Positions 46,601-57,100 of a DNA stretch of 64,000 bases are shown here, one piece after another. A program made the position numbers and the translations under genes. The notes under the pieces are model-generated. The model was given only the letters and a program-made list of their open reading frames with translations, did no database searches and was not told the DNA's origin. This DNA is from Hormiphora californensis (Eukaryota; Ctenophora; Tentaculata; Cydippida; Pleurobrachiidae), in the NCBI GenBank assembly GCA_020137815.1, contig CM035355.1:6615097-6679096 (forward strand), read 5' to 3'. Positions within the stretch are counted from its first letter, which is position 1. Each line of letters opens with the position of its first letter.

Positions 46601-49600
46601 AGCTGGCCTCCTGGTGTCACCTGTTATAGTAGTTTTCAGGAACCGACCGAAACAAGTAAACAACCAATCAGAACTCGTTATTTCGGTCACGTGTACTGGT
46701 TATCAGCCAATCAGGCACCAGTATTTCCTGATTCGGTCGGTTCCTGGTAGTTTTGTTACGTCATAACCCCTCTAAAGAGATCGAGACCTTCGCGCACTGG
46801 CAAGGGAGGGATAACTTCGAAACCAAAGTAGAATAGTGTGAGTTATCAGGAATTGTGTTTTCATCCTTCCGTCTTGACGTGACAGGATGGAAAGACGCGA
46901 ACTTATTGCAGTTGGAAGTTTATTCATCAGTAGTTGTAACTAACTAATAAATTGATCAATTAATTAACTCACTGGTGGTCCTCCTCCGTGCATTTTCAGA
47001 GCTCGAACAGTACACACAAGAACGGCACAGCTGGGTGTCAGGCCGCTGTACCGGCACTTAATATCAAAGAACTTTTCTGCCCCAATATCAGTACCGAACC
47101 CGGCCTCCGTACACACATATCCATCCGGTCCCACTATCTGGAGGGCAATCTGGAGGAGGGAGGGGGTGAGTTCACCAGGAAGTGAAGTTGATCTGGAGGG
47201 GGGGGGGGGTGAGTTCAATGGTATTGTTAGTCGTCAGATGAAAATATCCATAGTTTTTCTATTGTCTATGATATTCTTCGTTAGTATGAGTAATGAGTAT
47301 CGGTGATTGGTGGTAATTTATACCTTGTCAGCTAAGATAGAGCTGTTTCCGTGGGCAATGTTAGCAAAGGGTCCCGCGTGAACCAACACTGGACTTCCCT
47401 GTTGGAATGAGATGTGTTATACAAGGTGGCTATCTCTCTATCTCTCTTTCTCTATCTCTCCGTTTTTCTCTCTATCTCTCCGTTTTTCTCTCTATCTCTC
47501 CGTTTCTCTCCCACTCTCTCTCTTTCTTATCTCTCCGTTTTTCTCTCTATCTCTCCGTTTCTCTCCCACTCTCTCTCTCCCTCTCTCTCTCCCACCTCTA
47601 AAGTCTGCATCATGGTTGGTTTGATAGAGTCCTTCATAAGGGCGGTACAGGCCCCAGTGACACCCAGATCGTCAATAGTAACAGGGATATTCTCCCTTGA
47701 TAGGGCAACCACCACCTTTCCAATCCTGGGGGAGATCAAGATTGAATATTGGGGCAACGACTCTCGAGACTATAGGATCCTAGTGGTGGAGACCCGAGTG
47801 CAATTTGCCGTTCATAAGAATTATCATGATCGTGGAGGGAATTAGAAATAGAGTTACCCTACTGTAGGGTCCCTACATTACATCACGCGACATAGCATGA
47901 AGAATATAGTCTGGATAAAACAATTCAATAGATAAGTAAGGATTTGAAATATTCCCCTACCTTTCTAATTGGTAGTCAATATAGAGCTAATTGTTAGTCA
48001 ACAGAGCTGAAATGATATTTTGGAATATTCCCCTACCTTTCTTTCAGATCTGCGAGACTTGTTGCTAGTGCCAGAATGGCCATCAGTTCACTAGCCACAG
48101 AGATATCCCATTTGGTCTGAAACATTTGGTGAGTATTAGTGATGAAAGAGAAGGGGTCAGTATATGTGCTATAACACCGGTGTGTATCTGTATATCGCGC
48201 CCCGCGCGGGGCGTGATATGCACGCATATCGGCTCCTTGCGGAGCAAGGAGACGATATGCAATATATCGCCCCGAACGTAGTGAGGGCGATATATTTGAT
48301 ACACATAAGGTGTTGACAGAGAATAAGGATCGGTTGATTGTTTATTAGCCGCATATCAGTGAGGAAGTTTTGTTTTCTCCTTCCGGCTGGACAAATGAGT
48401 AGACGTAGATTTTATTGTAGAATAACGCTATCAATTTAAAAGAAGAGTTGACTGATCTATCTAGATTCCTTATTTCTTAATATTATCCGTTTTTAGTATT
48501 TTCTAACGGCCACATTGGTCATTGAGTATTTTTAGCTAGATATCTTTTTGAGCAGTCGCGTGATTCCTATCTTATTTCACTATCTGATCTTATTTCTTTA
48601 CTATTTAAACCCCGTTTATTTCCTAGTCTTTACTTTTTGTTTTATAATTTTTCCAGTCCCGCGTGTAGTTTTTCAACTTTTTACTATTTCACTAAATTAG
48701 CTTAGCTTTAGAATTTTTCCAGTAATTTTTATTTTACGATTGGTATGTGTACAGTTTTTCTAACATGTGTATTCCGTATATTATAGCCTGAAGATGGTGC
48801 TGTGCGCCGAAATTGATAGCGTTATTCTACAATAAAATCTACGTCTACTCATTTGTCCAGCCGGAAGGAGAAAACAAAACTTCCTCACATAAGGTGTTAT
48901 AGCATATAACGCCCACTGCAAGCAAGGAGAGAACAACACTAATCCCCTTTCAAGTTTTTCAACTCAATTTGACAAACTATTCAACATCAACAAAGTTTCA
49001 CAGTTCAACAACAAATTAGTAGAGTCGATAACTACATCGACCTCTCCCAATTGTTCCAGTTTTTGTCACATCTGTTTGGAGCCTCGACACGACCTCTAAA
49101 CAGGTGTTACTTTTTCACAAACTGTTTTCATCTTGGTGTAATCAGCAGTTGAAATGTTGCTGATCATAACAAAAACCTGACTAAATTTTTTCAACTTGGG
49201 GTAAAACCATGGGTGTCAAAAGTTAGCTCTAGGTCCCCTGAGTAACCATCCGGAGACTCTAAGAGATATTTCAAGCCGTTCTCCCGTAATCATTAATCCC
49301 GGTGGAGAAAAAAATGCAATGCGGACGTACGTGAGCGCTGGCAGGCTGTTTACATGTTATTGTATGTCTCTCACTCTCTCTGGAAAAACCGCACGTGCGG
49401 TTGCGCCGCGCGAGATAACTCTTTCTCAAGGGGGAGAAAAGAGAGAGACGCACATTAACGTTATACATTAAAGTTGAGGTTGTAGGCAATTGCACGTACG
49501 TCCATACTCAAATATGTGCTCTACCGGGATTAATGATTACAGGAGAACGGCTTCAAATATCTCTTAGAGTCTCCGGATGGTTACTCAGGGGACCTAGAGC

Positions 49601-50964
49601 TAACTTTTGACACCCATGGTTTTACCCCAAGTTGAAAAAATTTAGTCAGGTTTTTGTTATGATCAGCAACATTTCAACTGCTGATTACACCAAGATGAAA
49701 ACAGTTTGTGAAAAAGTGACACCTGTTTAGCAGGGTCTATTCCTAAGGTCGCCCCGAACCCCCCTTTTACTCTCTAAAATATTCCGCACTTTGACCAACA
49801 TGCAAACAAATGCTTGTCGTGTGTCCTTTTCTCATCGTATCAAGTTCTAATAAACACCATCTTTTAGAAAATTTAATTCCGAGTTTGCTGGTGAAAACTA
49901 GGTTTAATTTGGAAAACAACAAGCAAAATGACAGCAAAAACCGCGTACGACTACCAAAATCAGTCACGTTACCCAAGCATTTTGTTTTGATTGTAGCTCA
50001 GGAACTAAAACCGATCTCAAAAATCGGCCACATGTCCCACCTAGAACTTTGTCTCATCTTTCCCGTGGTACCGGAGTTGTACAGATTGGGTCAATACCCA
50101 TGATTTCTATAAAGAAAAACAACGAAAAAAGCAATTTTGCTTCAAAATCACACTGCTCTCTCCTCCGAATTAAGGTCGCCCCAAACGTTATTGCCTATGT
50201 ATCTCTCCCACTCACTAGTTAACACCACAATCTCACCAATCTGGTTTGGCTCTCGAGATGGGAGAGAATGTGAGAACAACGTAGCGAGGGAGAGAGATAC
50301 ATACCAAAATACAAAATAAGGTCGCCCCAGTACTATATTCGTATGTATCTCTCTCTCCCCCACTGTCGAGATGAGTGAGAGTATGACAACAACGTAGCGA
50401 GGGAGAGAGATACATACCAAAATACAAAATAAGGTCGCCCCAGTAGTATGTTCTTATGTATCTCTCTCTCCCCCACGACTTAACACCATGTTCTCACCGT
50501 GTGTAAAGTTGCAGATCTCAGCAGGAGGGGGGAGGTTTGGTTGTGTGGTTCTGCAGAGCTCTAACAGAATATGAAATTAGTATATTCCTGATTCTGATTT
50601 ATATGAAAGCAAAATCCACTAAACCCGACTAATTTTGATACGCTGAATCACATGAGCAACTTTTCCAAGCCCTCAGAGGTGGGGAAATTGCCCTAATTGA
50701 GCATAATTGGATATTATATGGGCATAACTGAGCTATACATGTAGTTTGTTAAAATTCTCTATTTCATTTATTGATGCAATCCTACTATTTACCCCGACAG
50801 AAATCCTACAAGACCTTCTAGACACCCATGATTTCAGACTGAAAGAGACCCTGCTAAACAGCCTGAGGGGGATATATAGCACGACCTAACGGGTTGTCTT
50901 GCAAGATTTGGGGGCATTTCGCAGGGTCTGCTTTCTAAGGGGTCTATAGTAGGATAACTAACTG

Positions 50965-51009
<45 letters not shown>

Positions 51010-51090
51010 CCACAACACGCACCACTCCCACATGGGGCTGTAAGGTCCCATGTGGAAACAGGGTTAAATCCCCCGAGCCCGGATCCTGTT

Positions 51091-51187
<97 letters not shown>

Positions 51188-54100
51188 TCTTTTTTTGGCG
51201 CTATCCATTATCTTTCCAACCAAGATCAGCTAAATTGGACGACCACAAGAGACACAGTGTCATGTTTCTAAAAGTTAGTCATGCCATTTGATTCTCACCG
51301 AATCTTTTTTGAAATGAATGGAAATGTTCATTTCAATAAAAAAGAATTTCGTTCTAGAGGTCTGAAAATTGGTCTTTGCCCCCACCCACCCCTCCTAAAA
51401 TGGTGAGTGTGAGAGAGAGAGAGACTTTGGCTTTGGCTTGAAAATATAAATCTGGACTCATCAAACAATCATAAGAATCGCACACAAAAAATTTAGAGTT
51501 TGTTAGTCCAGCCCCATGCGAGGGACACACAAATCACACACAAATAAACACGCAAAAACATTCATAGTGTCCCACAAGCTTGTAGGGCAAGAGAGAGAGA
51601 GAGAGAGAGAGATAGAGAAGGAGAGAGAGGGGGAGAGAGAGAGAGGGAGAGCCAAGAGATTGAGATGGGAAGAGAGAGCGCCTCGTCCCGTCCGGAGTCT
51701 CGCTATCCCTTGCGACGCCGGGGCACTGAGGAGCCGGCCTGCCCGAAGCGGACACAGCACGTTGCCCGCAGAGCGGCCAGATGCTAGATGAGGCCTGCTG
51801 TAGAGAGCGCCGAAGAAGCATGACGGGTGCCAAGGGCATGGACTCTCTCTGCCTTGAAGGTGGACCTACTCGACGAGCGGCTGCCATTTGTGGCATCGCG
51901 TCGAGGTTCGCTTTTGGGGAGTGGATCGTATTGGAAAAGAGGTCTCCCGGGGGGGGGGGGGGAAAAAAAAAAAAAATCCATGGGGTGAGGCAGGAGAGGT
52001 CATGAGGACCGACCCGTGAGAGAAAGTGCTGCTTCAGAACAGTGAAAAAAATGCCCAAAGATCTTGAAGAAACCCGTTAGGTCGTGCTATATATCCCCCT
52101 CAGGCTGTTTAGCAGGGTCTCTTTCAGTCTGAAATCATGGGTGTCTAGAAGGTCTTGTAGGATTTCTGTCGGGGTAAATAGTAGGATTGCATCAATAAAT
52201 GAAATAGAGAATTTTAACAAACTACATGTATAGCTCAGTTATGCCCATATAATATCCAATTATGCTCAATTAGGGCAATTTCCCCACCTCTGAGGGCTTG
52301 GAAAAGTTGCTCATGTGATTCAGCGTATCAAAATTAGTCGGGTTTAGTGGATTTTGCTTTCATATAAATCAGAATCAGGAATATACTAATTTCATATTCT
52401 GTTAGAGCTCTGCAGAACCACACAACCAAACCTCCCCCCTCCTGCTGAGATCTGCAACTTTACACACGGTGAGAACATGGTGTTAAGTCGTGGGGGGAGA
52501 GAGAGATACATAAGAACATACTACTGGGGCGACCTTATTTTGTATTTTGGTATGTATCTCTCTCCCTCGCTACGTTGTTGTCATACTCTCACTCATCTCG
52601 ACAGTGGGGGAGAGAGAGATACATACGAATATAGTACTGGGGCGACCTTATTTTGTATTTTGGTATGTATCTCTCTCCCTCGCTACGTTGTTCTCACATT
52701 CTCTCCCATCTCGAGAGCCAACCAGATTGGTGAGATTGTGGTGTTAACTAGTGAGTGGGAGAGATACATAGGCAATAACGTTTGGGGCGACCTTAATTCG
52801 GAGGAGAGAGCAGTGTGATTTTGAAGCAAAATTGCTTTTTTCGTTGTTTTTCTTTATAGAAATCATGGGTATTGACCCAATCTGTACAACTCCGGTACCA
52901 CGGGAAAGATGAGACAAAGTTCTAGGTGGGACATGTGGCCGATTTTTGAGATCGGTTTTAGTTCCTGAGCTACAATCAAAACAAAATGCTTGGGTAACGT
53001 GACTGATTTTGGTAGTCGTACGCGGTTTTTGCTGTCATTTTGCTTGTTGTTTTCCAAATTAAACCTAGTTTTCACCAGCAAACTCGGAATTAAATTTTCT
53101 AAAAGATGGTGTTTATTAGAACTTGATACGATGAGAAAAGGACACACGACAAGCATTTGTTTGCATGTTGGTCAAAGTGCGGAATATTTTAGAGAGTAAA
53201 AGGGGGGTTCGGGGCGACCTTAGGAATAGACCCTGTTTAGAGGTCGTGTCGAGGCTCCAAACTGATGAGACCAAAACTGGAACAATTGGGAGAGGTCGAT
53301 GTAGTTATCGACTCTACTAAATGATGACACAGCGAGAGAGAGAGGCAACACAACTCATTTCAATCCTTCAAATATGTTCCCTTTTCAACTCCAGACATGT
53401 CTAGACACTCACACACACACAAACGAACTATTGGGTGCTAATTAAATAGAGAGAGATAACGATTACCAATGTCTCTCTTGTCTCTCTCTCTTGTCGCCAT
53501 TCTGCCGCCCCTTGTTGTGTCAATCTCTCTCTCTCTTTGCAACAGTGTGTACACACAAACAAAAGAAAGAGTTTTCACACCTTTTTGGGTTAATTCTTGC
53601 GTGTAATAAATTGCACTTTTATAGCGGGCGTTATGAGATTTATCACTTCGGATTCAGTCATATCAGCCCGCTACCGCGCGGGTGTTATTTCTCCAAAAAA
53701 TGCGCAGTGGGCGTTATAGCTAAATAGTCGAACATGACTCTCTGAAGGTCCCTGCGTCAAACTTGGTGGCGCCGTCATGCGGGCTTCGTTTTGGCTCGCT
53801 ACGCGCGCGAGTTGTAAGGGTGACTGTGTCACCAAGCGTCAAACTACCTTACTCTCGTTAATTAAGCTCGCATATTTCAAGAAACTTTTAAATAAGAAAC
53901 TTTTTTTCTAGGAAACTACAGGTGTAAGCAATCCAAAAACAAAAAGAATTTCTTCTTTATCAAGAAACTAAACAAGTTAGGGGTGTTCTATTTTGTTGTG
54001 GTGTCTCTGAATTGTGTGATCTACATTTGAAAAGTTTCTTATAAAAAAGTTTCTTACTAAAGCGTTTCTTAAAAAACGAGAGTAAGGTATATCTTCATAT

Positions 54101-57100
54101 CTTTATTTACCTCTCGAGTCATGCCCTTCTCAGTAGGGCTCTGTCCTATTGTCGCTCTCCGCAGGAACCGGTCATTCATGTCAATAACTCGATTCCAGGA
54201 AATTGTAGCAGGGTCAATATCTAACCTGGAGATACATTGGGTTTCAAACAATATTACAGTCGGACCCCGATTTACCGGGATGCTCGGGTGAAGGGGTTTT
54301 GCCCGGTAAATCGGGGTCCAATACTGTTAATTTTCTCTATTGGGGGAATTTTATCCTGCCGGTAAATCGGGGCCCGGCATATCGGGGTCCGACTGTATTT
54401 GATTTCAAAATAAGTTAGTGAGGTGGCTCTAATCGGAGAGGGGCAGTTAGTTGCAATATTTCAACCAGGTGTGCAGTGCTAATGTACATGTTCCGATTTT
54501 CTCATGATACTAAGAGACAATGGCCGTGGCTGTCGAATTTTAGGAATTAGGGATTGGTCTGTTTTTGTTAGAGCACAGCTGTGTTGATTATCATTATTAC
54601 GGCACTCGACCATTTTGTTTGACATGTTGCAATTTGCACGTATCTAACAGATTGGCGACCCACGAAGCTAGAAATCTTATTTCTGTGACTAAGATTTGAG
54701 CTTGTTGCCGAAACTCACCTAGCAAATCCTCGCTTTTCTTCATCAGTCAACTCTTTAGGTTCACTAGTAGTAATTCCCAGTTTTCTCAACCTCCTAATCA
54801 TGATGGCAGGGAGAGGTTTGCTGGGAGGACACAGTCTATTAAACAGGGCCTCATCACTCTGGGTCGCCTCGTGGAAGACTCTAGTGTCAATGGCCGCAGC
54901 TGTAGAGGAAGGATGGAGTGAGTTAGTGGGGTTCACATGAAGTAGGAAGGGTGTCAAGAGAACATGTGTTGTAAATGGCCAAATCAGATATTTGAGTCGC
55001 TTGACAATGTGTCCCTGTGACATAAAAAGTTAGGACAGACAATTTAACAAGACATCCAGGTTAACATACCAACAAGATTGTGAGCGGAAGCAATGGCGTG
55101 GATATCTCCTGTCAGATGCATGTTGAAATCTTCCATGGGGATAACCTGTCAATAGTAATACAGAGGTTATGAATCGGTATTGCGAGTTTTCATCTGAATT
55201 CCTTTTTGATCCAGAGACACCATCTTCTTGACAATGATAACTGGCGAAAATATAACTTATTATATTTATAGGGGTGACTACGTCACCAATAAAGTATTAC
55301 CTGACTATAACCTCCACCCGCTGCCCCACCCTTGATGCCAAAGGTTGGTCCCATGCTAGGTTGCCTGATACAGGCCATGTTTCTCTTACCCAGATGGGCA
55401 CTGAGAGCCTGGCATAACCCGATTGTAGTAGTGCTCTTACCCTCACCAAGGGGAGTCGGGGTGATCCTGGAGGAGGAGAAAAGGGTGGTAATTATGAGTA
55501 ACTGGTAACATATCATGGGTGGAATATTTACTACTACTATTTATGGACTTCTAATCATCACCATCCTACTACTATTGAAGATTTCTATGAGGTGAATACA
55601 TTAGTTCGTGTTATATATTCTAAGCCCCGCGGGACCGACATAGAGATCACGCATGTCACATTGTCATCGAATAGTGGTAGAAGAATATTCATGGAGGAAG
55701 GAAGGCAGGAAATTACAACCGCCTAATCGATCATTTACTGACCGCATTGCAATTGTGCTGTGAAATTATACAATCTTCCGTGATTCAATCTCACAACCTT
55801 GTCATGCTCACGTCTTGCAAATTATAGTGGACGTCAGTTATATACCTACCCACAAACTAAAACGTAATTCCCTTGCTTCGTCTCTCTTCCATCCCTTGCC
55901 AGTATACTCAGCTTGATTTTAGCTTTATAATCCCCGTGTAGCTCTAAATCCTGTTCTGAGATCCCAACCTCCTTCGCCAAATCACGAATGTTCTTGGGTG
56001 GCTGGGCAAGGGCAATTGCACTGTCGCTGTAGTGGGAGATGGGGAAGTTACAATGCTGTCAGTTAGAGACAGAGTTGGTTACTCATAACCTTGAATCAGA
56101 AAGTAACAGCTGTGGGTACTACCAAGAGGCAATGCCTGAAGTTAAGGTACATTGGTAAGAACGATGTTTTATGTCCCAAACAAAAGTTCGGTATAATTCT
56201 GGGACATTGGGAGTAGGAGTTTGGTGATTTTTTACTGGGATGAAAACTGACCTTGGAACTGGTGTAAGACGGTTTAAAGGAAGGTTTGTTAACTTCCAAC
56301 CGCTCTGGAGACTAGCTGCACTTTCAACAGTATTCTCCATCAGCATCGCAACAGTCATAGGACCAACACCTTAGTGATGGAGGGAGCACAGTCAGTAATT
56401 ACATGATGGGGTTCACATGATGGGGTGGGGGCAGCCAGAATTTAAAGGACGGGTCAGTGTTCAAAACAGTTGAAACCATTTGCATCCTACTGAACCGTCC
56501 GTATACCGCAGAAGTTAAAGCGATACAAGCTGGATAAAAGGGGTTAACTAATCTACTATCTAGCACGAAATATGGGCACAAGAATAGGGGAAGCATTATT
56601 TATACTCTTTCTAATCTTGTGCCCTGCATCAGCTAGAATTGTTTTAACATCGCTGCTAGCTGTTTAACTCCGATAAGCGGCTATTTTCCCAGTATATGAT
56701 GTCAACTCTGTCAACTCGAAAGATCCATTACATACTACAGTCGGACCCCGATTTAGTGGCATCCTTCGGGGAAAAAAAATCCTGCCACTAAATCGAGGTG
56801 CCACTAAATCGGGTTCAAATAATGTTAATTTCCTATATCGGGGAAAAAAATCCTGCCACTAAATCGGGGTGCCACTAAATCGGGGTGCCACTAAATCGGG
56901 GTCCGACTGTACTACCAGCTCACTAAACTGGTTGCGACCTTCATGGAAAGAAAAGAACTTTCTAATTCTATCTGTAGCTACAGCTGCTAGAAAGGAAACA
57001 TGTGTTCTTCAAAAGATAAAAGCAATACAACTGTCCGAATGACACACCATATGTCACAACAGCAGTTTAGTAGAGTAATGAGGAGGGAGTTTAGTAGAGA

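Larger units (their letters stand above)
49017..53319. mobile_element. 793-bp inverted-repeat element (interrupted copy)
   Basis: Ends TAGTAGAGTCGATAACTACA and its complement, flanked by a 3-bp duplication AAT (49,014-49,016 and 53,320-53,322). Without the insert at 49,731-53,235 and its 5-bp duplication, the element is 793 bp, exactly the length of the intact copy at 58,073-58,865. The arms are about 300 bp each. Confidence 0.93.

Noticed and set aside
49810-53156. Identical 97-residue frames on opposite strands
   Set aside because: The two arms of one palindrome; the frame has no recognisable domain.
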